From Gammaproteobacteria bacterium RIFCSPHIGHO2_12_FULL_37_34 (GTDB taxonomy: Bacteria; Pseudomonadota; Gammaproteobacteria; DSM-16500), in assembly GCA_001801495.1 (NCBI GenBank), contig MGXW01000025.1, forward strand, positions 1 to 9,032: a stretch of 9,032 nucleotides of DNA, given 5' to 3'. Below the pieces are notes generated by a model. The model ran no database searches and had not been told where the DNA came from. It saw only the letters and a program-made list of their open reading frames with translations. The translations under genes were made by a program, and so were the position numbers. Within the stretch, counting starts at the first letter, position 1, and each line of letters opens with the position of its first letter. Positions 1 to 6,378 of this stretch are shown here, in pieces.

Positions 1-1795
1 TGAAGAAGATATGTTTTGATTTGGGATTTTTATAGATAAGGTGAGAGTCAGGTTGACCAGGTGGCTGATGATATGCTTTGATAGCAAATTGAATTAAATT
101 GTTAAATACACTCCACCAATCGGTCTGTTTAGTGTGTTCTGCTCGATTAATTTGATGTAGTATTTCTTCATGTAAAGGCAATTTATTGTTTTGAGATAAA
201 ATATCCATTCTAATAATAGAAATGAGTTGATAAAAAAATCGTTGTTGTAATATTGGTAAATCCATCCCACATTCAATAGCAATTTCAGGTAATTCTTCGA
301 TTAAACCAGGCAAACTATCTTGCTTGTTGCTTATGGTATAAGGTGTCGAATCATAAATTGCATATAATCGAGCGGTATAAACACGCAAATATAATTCAAA
401 AAAAGCATCTGAATTGACATTATTAAGCTCATCCAGAAAGAAAAAGTTTTGTTCATACCAATTGATAAGATGAGGGTAATGCTCTATCAAGAATATTGCT
501 AATTCAGTTAGTTTATTAATTTGATTAAATTGAATTTGCTTACTCTTAATGAGTGAGGAAATTTTATTATCTAATAGTAATTGATATTGATGTTTTTTGA
601 TATTGCTAAATTCGTCCCAATCGGTTTCTTGTGAGAAAAAATCAAAATATAATCCACACGTCAGAATATTTTTGAGGTATAGAGGTATATTCAGTGCCTG
701 AACAAAAGTGAGTTTATTTTGCTGTATGAGGTTAGCGATAGGAGTTTGCGAAAGGAATTTGCATCGATTGTAGTCCAGACTGACTATATCAAATATCGAA
801 ATCATATTTCGCGCTAATAATGCAGAGTAAACAGGGTGAATGACAATTGCTTTTTGCGGTAAAGAGAGTTCTTTCGAATTCGTGAAATCACAAATTTCCT
901 TTTTTATCAATTCTACCATGATAGGGTCGGTAAGAACCTCGCCTGCACAAGAGGATAAATGAACGAGTTCAGAAATGGATAATTGATTGTTTTTAAGCAA
1001 ATTGAAATAGTAGCGATAGGTTATAATCTGTTTAGCTGATTTGGATTCCAGAAGATCGTGTTTAGATTTGAAAGGAGGCAAATAATTTAAAGCCATTTTT
1101 GCTGCGAATCTTTCGGTTTCGATATGTGCTTTCGGTTCGATTTTTAATTTAAATTGATCTTCTTCTCTATCATTATGAAGACGAGGTACATCGGCTAGTT
1201 CTATTGTTTCTTCATGAATGTGTCCCTCTCCGCAATCTACTTTTACTTGAGCATAAGCAATATTAATCATTCGACCATGGGGATGGGTATCATCAAATTC
1301 TTCATTAGGAATAAAAACAATTGAGTAGGAATAAATGGGATTCATATCTGCTGGTAAAGGGAGAGCAGTGATACCATCGCAAGGAGCTGGTTTGCTGGCA
1401 AAAGTAAGCCTGTAGTGACGATGAGGAATTATATCAAAGATCATATTAGTACGATTCCATACCGATTCTAATGTTGATAATGGTATCTGTGCTTGATTGG
1501 CTAATTCTATTAAATGACTGCTCATGCGATCGAGAATATAAATTTCGACATCGGCTATACTGATAAAATGAGCGGCTATATCATTTGGCCGAAAATACAA
1601 ATGTAAATAGAGAGCAGAATTAACAAAAAGTTCACGTAGCCAATAATAGCGATGGTTTTCATCAACAGGTGTTTTTAAAACATGTTTTAATTCCGTTACT
1701 TCTTGAATGAAATCATTAGGTGATAATGGAAAGTTTTCGAAGAAAGAATCAATAACGCAATTAATTTCATCTTCCTGTGATTTATTGAGTGGCAT
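1..1795 (-). CDS. Large unrecognised protein with degenerate ~30-residue repeats, C-terminus cut off by the window edge
   Basis: An uninterrupted minus-strand frame runs from an ATG at 1795-1793 to base 1, giving 598 codons with no stop, so the C-terminus is missing. The start is supported by a strong Shine-Dalgarno sequence GGAGGA (1808-1803), 7 bases upstream. I do not recognise the family. There is no signal peptide and no clear membrane segment, so a soluble protein is likely. Residues 1-255 are non-repetitive and include a His/Asp-rich stretch FDDTHPHGRM near residues 172-181. Residues 260-291, 292-322, 323-352, 353-380 and 412-441 share a loose pattern: aliphatic-x-x-Leu-Ile, Asn/Lys, Ile-Ser/Thr-Ile/Phe, then Leu about nine residues on, often ending in Pro. 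This suggests a helical repeat array. The protein is rich in Asn, Ile and Lys. Large repeat-bearing orphan proteins are often secreted effectors in intracellular Legionellales, but no secretion signal can be read here, so that role is only speculation. Confidence 0.88.
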   Translation of the reverse strand, partial: MPLNKSQEDEINCVIDSFFENFPLSPNDFIQEVTELKHVLKTPVDENHRYYWLRELFVNSALYLHLYFRPNDIAAHFISIADVEIYILDRMSSHLIELANQAQIPLSTLESVWNRTNMIFDIIPHRHYRLTFASKPAPCDGITALPLPADMNPIYSYSIVFIPNEEFDDTHPHGRMINIAYAQVKVDCGEGHIHEETIELADVPRLHNDREEDQFKLKIEPKAHIETERFAAKMALNYLPPFKSKHDLLESKSAKQIITYRYYFNLLKNNQLSISELVHLSSCAGEVLTDPIMVELIKKEICDFTNSKELSLPQKAIVIHPVYSALLARNMISIFDIVSLDYNRCKFLSQTPIANLIQQNKLTFVQALNIPLYLKNILTCGLYFDFFSQETDWDEFSNIKKHQYQLLLDNKISSLIKSKQIQFNQINKLTELAIFLIEHYPHLINWYEQNFFFLDELNNVNSDAFFELYLRVYTARLYAIYDSTPYTISNKQDSLPGLIEELPEIAIECGMDLPILQQRFFYQLISIIRMDILSQNNKLPLHEEILHQINRAEHTKQTDWWSVFNNLIQFAIKAYHQPPGQPDSHLIYKNPKSKHIFF

Positions 1796-1979
1796 ACATT
1801 TGTCCTCCATGACAATATCTTTATCATAAAGGACTTAGTCTTAAGATAAGCTTAAGGGTTTTTATTCCGCTTTAGAATATCTTTAATTCTTGCTTCTAAC
1901 GAGCGATGAATGTACATCATATGCTTCTATAAATTTAATCAACGGGTTAAAAAATGATCAAGGGAAAAAATGTATGCCA
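1790..1979. repeat. 12-bp inverted repeat at two divergent start codons
   Basis: AAATGTATGCCA reads on the minus strand at 1801-1790 and on the plus strand at 1968-1979. In both places the second ATG of the motif is the likely start codon (1795 on minus, 1974 on plus), and an out-of-frame ATG lies four bases before it. The 166 bases between the copies (1802-1967) are AT-rich. They contain two CTTAAG palindromes near 1840-1857 but no gene. The match could be chance or a trace of an inverted duplication of a gene start. Confidence 0.4.
1803..1828 (-). promoter_or_regulatory. Shine-Dalgarno and putative -10 box of the large minus-strand gene
   Basis: Read on the minus strand, TATGAT (1828-1823) matches the sigma-70 -10 consensus at five of six positions. 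It would start transcription near 1816, leaving a leader of about 20 bases that carries GGAGGA (1808-1803). No convincing -35 box lies 16-18 bases upstream, so the ribosome site is solid and the promoter is tentative. Confidence 0.4.
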
Positions 1980-2069
1980 AATAAAAATCCTACTATCGAA
2001 GAATTAAGAGTTAAACTAGCCAATTTTAGAAATAATGATTCTGAGCTTCAAGAAAGTGTAGAAGTTTAG
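1974..2069 (+). pseudogene. 31-codon ORF ended by the inverted-repeat element, probable truncated gene start
   Basis: The frame starts at ATG 1974, seven bases after an AGGGA-type ribosome site (AAGGG near 1960-1964 followed by an A-run), and encodes 31 residues beginning MPNKNPTIEELR. It is hydrophilic and predicted helical. Its TAG stop (2067-2069) lies inside the left inverted repeat of the 2057-2170 element, so the last four residues come from the element. I infer that this is the 5' end of a gene cut by insertion of the element. No continuation in any frame is seen to the right, where the next coding gene begins at 2193, so the rest must have been deleted. Alternatively it is a chance ORF or a genuine small peptide gene. 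No family is recognised. Confidence 0.35.
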
Positions 2070-2170
2070 ATTTGATCTGACACTCGCGGTAAATTGGAGT
2101 AAAATTCAATGAACCGTTTTCATAAATATTAACCAATATTGGAGTGTCAGATCAAATCTAAACTTCTACA
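2057..2170. mobile_element. 114-bp element with perfect 29-bp terminal inverted repeats (MITE-like or IS remnant)
   Basis: Bases 2057-2085 (beginning TGTAGAAGTTTAG) are exactly reverse-complementary to 2142-2170 (ending CTAAACTTCTACA), 29 of 29 bases, with 56 bases of AT-rich, non-coding sequence between them. The outer ends are 5'-TG...CA-3', as in many IS3/IS481-type insertion sequences. This, together with the length and the missing transposase, suggests a miniature inverted-repeat element or an internally deleted IS. No target-site duplication is visible: the left flank ends AAGAAAG and the right flank begins TATGTGA. As RNA it could fold into a 29-bp stem with a 56-base loop. It sits directly between a truncated ORF and the start of the glycine-rich protein gene, so it may have replaced that gene's original promoter region. 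Confidence 0.75.
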
Positions 2171-2192
2171 TATGTGAAATGGATTTCATCTC

Positions 2193-3764
2193 ATGGATTA
2201 TCGAAAAATTATTTGTGTTTTTTTTGTGGCGATGGTTGTATCGACTGGTACAGTCGCAACGGTTACAAAAAATCCTGATTTTTATAGCTTACATTCCATC
2301 TCTGGCTTTTTCCGCTTTAGTTATGACAATAACATCAAAATGCCAAACAACATCCACAGCATGGGTTTATTGGGTGTCAATTATTTTGCTGATATCACGC
2401 CAACTATTTACGGAGGATTAGGTGGTTATGGCGCTATCCGTGGTACACAAGGTGGGTTATTTACCGTTGGTGTAGGCGGTGGCGTGCATCACGAACTGAT
2501 TCCGCATTGGTGGGGGGATGTGGGATTATTTGTGGGGGGTGGTGGTGGGCGGGCATCATTGGTGGGCGGTGGTTTAATGGTGCGTCCTAACGTTGGGATT
2601 GCTTATGCTTTTCCATGGGCGCGGTTAGGAGTGCATTATAGTTATGTTACTTTTCCAAGTGGCGAGATTCACAGCCAACAAGTTGGAGTCGATTTAGATA
2701 TACCAACCGAATTTTATTATCTTTCTCCTCGTGATAGTCATGTGGGGCGTTCTCTTTTCAATCTGGATGATATCCATTTACCAATTGGCAAATTTATTAA
2801 TTTTCAACGCAATGATTTCGCGATTTTGCTACAAGCCTATCTACAGCGTCCTGGAACAAAAGATATAGATGGTTCAGTTCAAGATGGAACAATAAAATTA
2901 GTTGGCGCGGAGTTCGATCATTATTTTACAGATAATACTTTTTGGTGGTTAAAAACATCGGGTGCATTTTCTGGTATACCGAATGGTTATATGGATGTGT
3001 TGGGAGGGTTGGGCTACCATTATTCTTTAGGATCATTTGGTGCATTTATTCCTCAATTAGGAGTGGGTGCAGGAGGAGGAGGTGCGGTAGATACAGGCGG
3101 TGGATTTTTAGTGAATCCTTTAATAGGCTTGGAATGCTCACTCACTAAACAATTTGCATTACGGGTTAGCACAGGTTATCTCTGGTCTCCTCATGGTCAA
3201 ATGAATGCGGTTCCTATGACTGCTCAACTGCTTTATCATTTAGATATTGCCACTGAACAAACAAAAGCCAGTCATCTTTTAGCCGATCATTATGATATTC
3301 AAGGTTGGCGTATTCAATTTTTAAATCAAACTTATTTTCATCCACAGCGCACGATTAGTGCGACTACTTCAACCATACAACTCATTGGCATTCAAATCGA
3401 TCAATTATTTTCGCCGTTATTTTTTATGAGTTATCAAGGTATGGGTGCGTATAGTGGATTCCATGCAGGCGGTTACGCAACAGGTATGCTAGGTCCTGGC
3501 ATTCAGAGTAAGGAATTTTTGCATCATCGTTTGCAATTTTTCTCAGAAGTGTTAGTAGGCGCAGGTGGTGGTGGTGGGCTTTCAATCAGCGGTGGATCTT
3601 TAATCGAGCCAATGGTTGGGGTTCGTTATGCATTTTCACCTTATATAGGGTTGCAAGCGAGTTTAAGTCAAATGAAAGCTTTACAGGATGATTTAAATAC
3701 ACCAGCATTAAATGTGGGATTAACAGTGAGATTTGATACGCTGAATTATCGCGGTGCAGTATAA
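2193..3764 (+). CDS. Exported glycine-rich protein of three tandem beta-rich modules, probably outer membrane
   Basis: This is a 523-residue protein. The start is fixed by an in-frame TGA at 2175-2177, so the first possible ATG is 2193; no clear Shine-Dalgarno sequence precedes it. Residues 1-23 form a signal peptide (MDYRK basic start, hydrophobic IICVFFVAMVV, cleavage probably near TVA at 20-22). The mature part is three diverged copies of one module at about 30-195, 205-358 and 370-515. Each copy has a Gly-rich strand pair (GGLGGYG at 74-80; GGLGY at 271-275; SGFHAGGY at 421-428), then a glycine run (115-119; 292-297; 456-462), a GG-x-L segment, a Pro (132, 309, 473), V/I-G and an aromatic strand. 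Alternating hydrophobic strands and abundant Gly and aromatic residues suggest an outer-membrane beta-barrel or a surface beta protein, but the C-terminus lacks the usual terminal Phe. I do not recognise the family. The 3' end overlaps the convergent cfa gene by 19 bp. Confidence 0.85.
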   Translation: MDYRKIICVFFVAMVVSTGTVATVTKNPDFYSLHSISGFFRFSYDNNIKMPNNIHSMGLLGVNYFADITPTIYGGLGGYGAIRGTQGGLFTVGVGGGVHHELIPHWWGDVGLFVGGGGGRASLVGGGLMVRPNVGIAYAFPWARLGVHYSYVTFPSGEIHSQQVGVDLDIPTEFYYLSPRDSHVGRSLFNLDDIHLPIGKFINFQRNDFAILLQAYLQRPGTKDIDGSVQDGTIKLVGAEFDHYFTDNTFWWLKTSGAFSGIPNGYMDVLGGLGYHYSLGSFGAFIPQLGVGAGGGGAVDTGGGFLVNPLIGLECSLTKQFALRVSTGYLWSPHGQMNAVPMTAQLLYHLDIATEQTKASHLLADHYDIQGWRIQFLNQTYFHPQRTISATTSTIQLIGIQIDQLFSPLFFMSYQGMGAYSGFHAGGYATGMLGPGIQSKEFLHHRLQFFSEVLVGAGGGGGLSISGGSLIEPMVGVRYAFSPYIGLQASLSQMKALQDDLNTPALNVGLTVRFDTLNYRGAV

Positions 3765-4867
3765 CCACCTATTATGCCATGTTTAGAAAAAACGATTTGC
3801 CACAATTGAATCGAGCGAGCACGAAAAGAACCGGCACACGATAATAAATAATATGTCCACATTCGATAAAAACGTTCATCGAATGTGGATTTTAATTCTT
3901 CCCAATGACGAGTGAAATTTTCATACCAGGACATGAGTGTATTGTCGTAGTAAGTACCAAAGTTATGCCAGTCTTCCATGACAAATAATTTCTCAGTGGC
4001 TTTTGCAATTTGTGCGATGGAAGGTAACATGCCATGGGGAAAAATATATTTGATGATCCAATCATTAGCAAACACATTAGTCATATTTACACCAATGGTA
4101 TGTAATAAAAATAATCCATCGTCCGTTAAATTACGGTATGCAGTTTGCATAAACGCATCATAATTAGGATGGCCCACATGTTCAAACATACCAACAGAAA
4201 CGATGCGATCAAATTTATCTTGCAGTTCACGATAATCTTGAAGCCGGATTTCAATGGGCCATCCTTTGCAATATTCTTTTGCGTATTCGTATTGTTGTTG
4301 AGAAATAGTGACGCCCATTACGCTTACACCATAATTCTCAGCAGCATATTTAGCCAATCCACCCCATCCACAGCCGATATCTAATAATCGTAATTGAGGG
4401 TTAAGTTGTAATTTTTGACAAATCAATTCTAGTTTTGCCTGTTGTGCCTCCTCTAAATGATGCGCAGTTTTCCAATAACCGCAGCTGTATATCATGCGTT
4501 TATCGAGCATTGCTTTAAATAGAGTATTTCCTAAATCGTAATGTTTTTTGCCTACTTCTTTAGCGCGTATTTTAGATTGAAAATTGATTATTTTCACTAA
4601 CCAATTTTTTAAGAATGCATGAAGAGGTTGTCCAACTTTTGAATCTAAGCCGGCTCTTAATATGCGTTCAAAAAAATGATCTAGCTCCTGACAATCCCAC
4701 CACTTATCCATATATGCTTCACCTAAACCAAGCGCGCCTTCTCGCATGACTCGTTGATAGAAGGCTTTATTATGAATTTGAATATCCCAAGGTTGATTGC
4801 CATTAATCTGAATGCCAGCAGATTGTAAAAGTGTTTGAGCGTGGCGTTGAATAGTAATTTTATTCAT
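3746..4867 (-). CDS. cfa: Cyclopropane-fatty-acyl-phospholipid synthase
   Basis: Cfa uses S-adenosylmethionine to convert cis double bonds of membrane phospholipid acyl chains to cyclopropane rings, acting at the inner face of the membrane. The protein is 373 residues from ATG 4867 and is clearly homologous to E. coli Cfa (382 residues) over its full length. The SAM-binding motif LLDIGCGWGG is at 161-170, followed by VGVTIS-type motif II. The bicarbonate and active-site residues known from E. coli (C139, E239, H266, Y317) are all present with a constant offset of ten: C129 in SCGYW, E229 in GMFEHVG, H256 in LLHTIG and Y307 in FGTYYD. A TTG three codons upstream (4876) is an alternative start with a better-placed GGA, and the family N-terminus does not decide between them. 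It lies 77 bases downstream of the aroA-like gene and overlaps the convergent gene by 19 bp. In other bacteria cfa is commonly a stationary-phase and acid-stress gene. Confidence 0.96.
   Translation of the reverse strand: MNKITIQRHAQTLLQSAGIQINGNQPWDIQIHNKAFYQRVMREGALGLGEAYMDKWWDCQELDHFFERILRAGLDSKVGQPLHAFLKNWLVKIINFQSKIRAKEVGKKHYDLGNTLFKAMLDKRMIYSCGYWKTAHHLEEAQQAKLELICQKLQLNPQLRLLDIGCGWGGLAKYAAENYGVSVMGVTISQQQYEYAKEYCKGWPIEIRLQDYRELQDKFDRIVSVGMFEHVGHPNYDAFMQTAYRNLTDDGLFLLHTIGVNMTNVFANDWIIKYIFPHGMLPSIAQIAKATEKLFVMEDWHNFGTYYDNTLMSWYENFTRHWEELKSTFDERFYRMWTYYLLSCAGSFRARSIQLWQIVFSKHGIIGGYTAPR
3856..3893 (+). terminator. Intrinsic terminator-like hairpin inside cfa, serving the glycine-rich protein gene
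   Basis: TCCACATTCGAT (3856-3867) and ATCGAATGTGGA (3878-3889) form a perfect 12-bp stem with a 10-base loop, followed on the plus strand by TTTTAATTCTT (3890-3900). It lies 92 bases past the stop of the plus-strand gene. Because the two genes converge, it falls within the cfa coding sequence, where it encodes a conserved Cfa segment (residues around DERFYRMW). On the minus strand no T-run follows the stem, so it should mainly stop plus-strand transcription. Confidence 0.6.
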
Positions 4868-4899
4868 GTTAGCCAATCATCATCCGTTAGAAGGAAAAG

Positions 4900-4928
4900 A
4901 TCGTACTTAAAAGTCTAGAAATTGTCTA
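4900..4928 (-). promoter_or_regulatory. Putative sigma-70 promoter of cfa
   Basis: On the minus strand TAGACA (4928-4923, five of six matches to the -35 consensus) is followed, after exactly 17 bases, by TACGAT (4905-4900, four of six). Transcription would begin near 4893, about 26 bases before the cfa ATG. This would let cfa be expressed independently of the aroA-like gene upstream. No terminator hairpin was found between the two genes, so readthrough is also possible. Confidence 0.4.
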
Positions 4929-4944
4929 GTCCGATATTCACCAC

Positions 4945-6243
4945 TTACGCATTAATATTAATATCTTCACCTAAATGATTCCAGATTTTGAAAAAATCAG
5001 GATAGATATTTTTTATACCTTCACTATTTTCGATGGTGATACCAGGCACTTTTAAACCAATAATAGCAAACGCCATACCTAAACGATAATCGGATAAGAT
5101 ATTGAGTGAGCAAGCTTTTGGTGTGGTAGGAAAAATTTTAATCCAATCATTACCCGTTTCCACATGAACTCCCATTTTTATTAAACCACCTTTGATAGCA
5201 ATCATTCTTTCATGTTCTTTTTGACAAATATTACCAATGTGTGCGATGCGAGTGGCGGATTTAGCAAATGGTGCAATGGCTACGAGGGCTAAAAATGTAT
5301 CTGAAAATTTTCGCATGCTTACTTCAATGCCCTGCAATTTTTCTCTTCCCTGAATGGTTAATCCAGTATGTGTTTCAAGAACATGGCAGCCCATTTTTTC
5401 GAGGATGGATATAAATTTGCTGCTAGGTTGTTTTGAAAGGGAATGTTTAGTGGGTTGAATGCTTATTTCGCCGCCTGTTACTGCTGCTGCAGCAAAAAAA
5501 TAGGCGGCTAATGCAAAATCAGGCTCAACCGTATAATCTTTAGCTTGATAGCGTTGAGGAATGGGCACCATCAGTTGTGCTTGATGCACACGATGGACGA
5601 GCACACCATATTCAGCCATCATGGTACAGGTCATATCAATGTTGGGGTGATCCATTCCATCAGGCAAATGAATGGTAAAAGGTGATCGTGCAAAAGGTGT
5701 GATCATGAGTAAAGCAGAAACAATTTCATGATGGAGTGGTTTATTAAAGGTAACTTCACTACCATCTAGTGATTCGGCGCCTACTAATGTAAATGGCATT
5801 TTTTTTACATCACTTGGAATGAGCTGAATGCCTTGACGGATTAAAATATTTAATAATTGCATGCTGGTCTTTTCAGCAAAAGGCGCAGGGCCGTCAAAAT
5901 AATAAACGCCACCAGATGCGGCGCAGCTTGCAAGTAAATACTGAAAAATAGCTTGAGATTTTTCGCACCAAACAGTAGCTTGTTTTTTAGGAAATTTTCC
6001 TCCACCACCTGCGATAATGCATGACTTTGATTGTTCATCTAATTGAATAGCAATGCCAAGTTGATGCAATGCTTTAATCATTGCTAATGTTGCACTATTT
6101 ATACTTATTCCTGAGATTTCAGACACCCCTTCGGCTAAAGCACTTAATAACAAGGCTCGTTTTGTGATAGCTTTTGAACCAGGGAGAATGATTTTTGCAT
6201 GTATGGGTCCGGCTACGGATTGAATAGTTTGTTGCATGGACAT
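4945..6243 (-). CDS. Divergent EPSP synthase-like (AroA-family) enolpyruvyl transferase homologue
   Basis: This 432-residue protein has the length and full-length layout of EPSP synthase (3-phosphoshikimate 1-carboxyvinyltransferase, E. coli AroA 427 residues). Family signatures are LPGSKAITKRALLLSALAEG (20-39), YTVEPD..LAAYF (237-249), NICQKEHER (338-346) and SDYRLGMAF (384-392) with YPDFF (414-418). By eye alignment to E. coli, K22, R27, D313, N336, K340, E341, R344 and R386 are kept (K24, R29, D315, N338, K342, E343, R346, R387). However, S23 is A25, the NAGT loop is EKSQ (94-97), R124 is P121, SSQ 169-171 is HHE (171-173), Y200 is N201, and K411 is shifted or lost. The shikimate-3-phosphate pocket is therefore largely rebuilt. 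I infer a paralogue acting on another acceptor, or a non-catalytic relative, so I give no symbol. ATG 6243 has AAGGA 7 bases upstream; Met3 is an alternative. It is transcribed divergently from the TPR gene. Confidence 0.85.
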   Translation of the reverse strand: MSMQQTIQSVAGPIHAKIILPGSKAITKRALLLSALAEGVSEISGISINSATLAMIKALHQLGIAIQLDEQSKSCIIAGGGGKFPKKQATVWCEKSQAIFQYLLASCAASGGVYYFDGPAPFAEKTSMQLLNILIRQGIQLIPSDVKKMPFTLVGAESLDGSEVTFNKPLHHEIVSALLMITPFARSPFTIHLPDGMDHPNIDMTCTMMAEYGVLVHRVHQAQLMVPIPQRYQAKDYTVEPDFALAAYFFAAAAVTGGEISIQPTKHSLSKQPSSKFISILEKMGCHVLETHTGLTIQGREKLQGIEVSMRKFSDTFLALVAIAPFAKSATRIAHIGNICQKEHERMIAIKGGLIKMGVHVETGNDWIKIFPTTPKACSLNILSDYRLGMAFAIIGLKVPGITIENSEGIKNIYPDFFKIWNHLGEDININA

Positions 6244-6275
6244 TCCTTGTTCCTTCTTTTATTCCATCGAGTATT

Positions 6276-6281
6276 ATTATA
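6276..6281 (-). promoter_or_regulatory. Putative -10 box of the aroA-like gene
   Basis: A perfect TATAAT reads on the minus strand at 6281-6276. It would start transcription near 6269, about 26 bases before the ATG at 6243, with AAGGA in the leader. The -35 region 17 bases upstream (TAGTTT) is poor, so expression may be weak or activator-dependent. Confidence 0.4.
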
Positions 6282-6319
6282 TAGATGGATGGTACACTAA
6301 ACTAGTCTATCTCTACCTA

Positions 6320-6334
6320 TACTTCCTAGAAGTA
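6320..6334. promoter_or_regulatory. Short palindrome in the divergent intergenic region, possible operator
   Basis: TACTTC-cta-GAAGTA has perfect 6-bp arms around a 3-base centre. It lies between the divergent aroA-like and TPR-methyltransferase genes. The size and symmetry suit a dimeric repressor site, but no known regulator is recognised and chance occurrence in AT-rich DNA is plausible. Confidence 0.22.
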
Positions 6335-6337
6335 ACG

Positions 6338-6343
6338 TATAAC
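6338..6343 (+). promoter_or_regulatory. Putative -10 box of the TPR-methyltransferase gene
   Basis: TATAAC (five of six matches to the consensus) lies 35 bases before the TTG start at 6379. No good -35 hexamer stands at 16-18 bases upstream. The alternative TATACT at 6318-6323 is equally good and overlaps the small palindrome. Confidence 0.22.
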
Positions 6344-6378
6344 AGTTCTACTTTCATTGGCTACAGGAATCATGATAC

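Noticed and set aside
94..282. 62-codon minus-strand frame
   Set aside because: It is an out-of-frame shadow of the long minus-strand gene covering 1-1795, which is open throughout.
1840..1870. CTTAAG...CTTAAG followed by GGGTTTTTATT as an intrinsic terminator
   Set aside because: The stem is 6 bp and AT-rich, and no plus-strand gene lies upstream that would need it.
2047..2180. Target-site duplication flanking the inverted-repeat element
   Set aside because: The bases next to the two ends (AAGAAAG and TATGTGA) do not match, so no duplication can be claimed.
2179..2421. 80-codon plus-strand frame starting just before the glycine-rich protein gene
   Set aside because: It overlaps the signal peptide and N-terminus of the 523-residue gene in another frame; the longer frame has a clear signal peptide and repeated modules.
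3978..4384. Two plus-strand frames of 61 and 79 codons opposite cfa
   Set aside because: They lie antisense to strongly conserved Cfa codons, have no ribosome sites and show no recognisable protein features.
4906..4930. CTAG-containing repeats between the aroA-like gene and cfa as a terminator
   Set aside because: The best stem is only about five AT-rich base pairs with no T-run; the sequence is better explained as part of a promoter.
4945..6243. Calling this gene aroA
   Set aside because: Several signature residues for shikimate-3-phosphate and PEP binding are replaced, so the symbol would assert an activity the sequence does not support.
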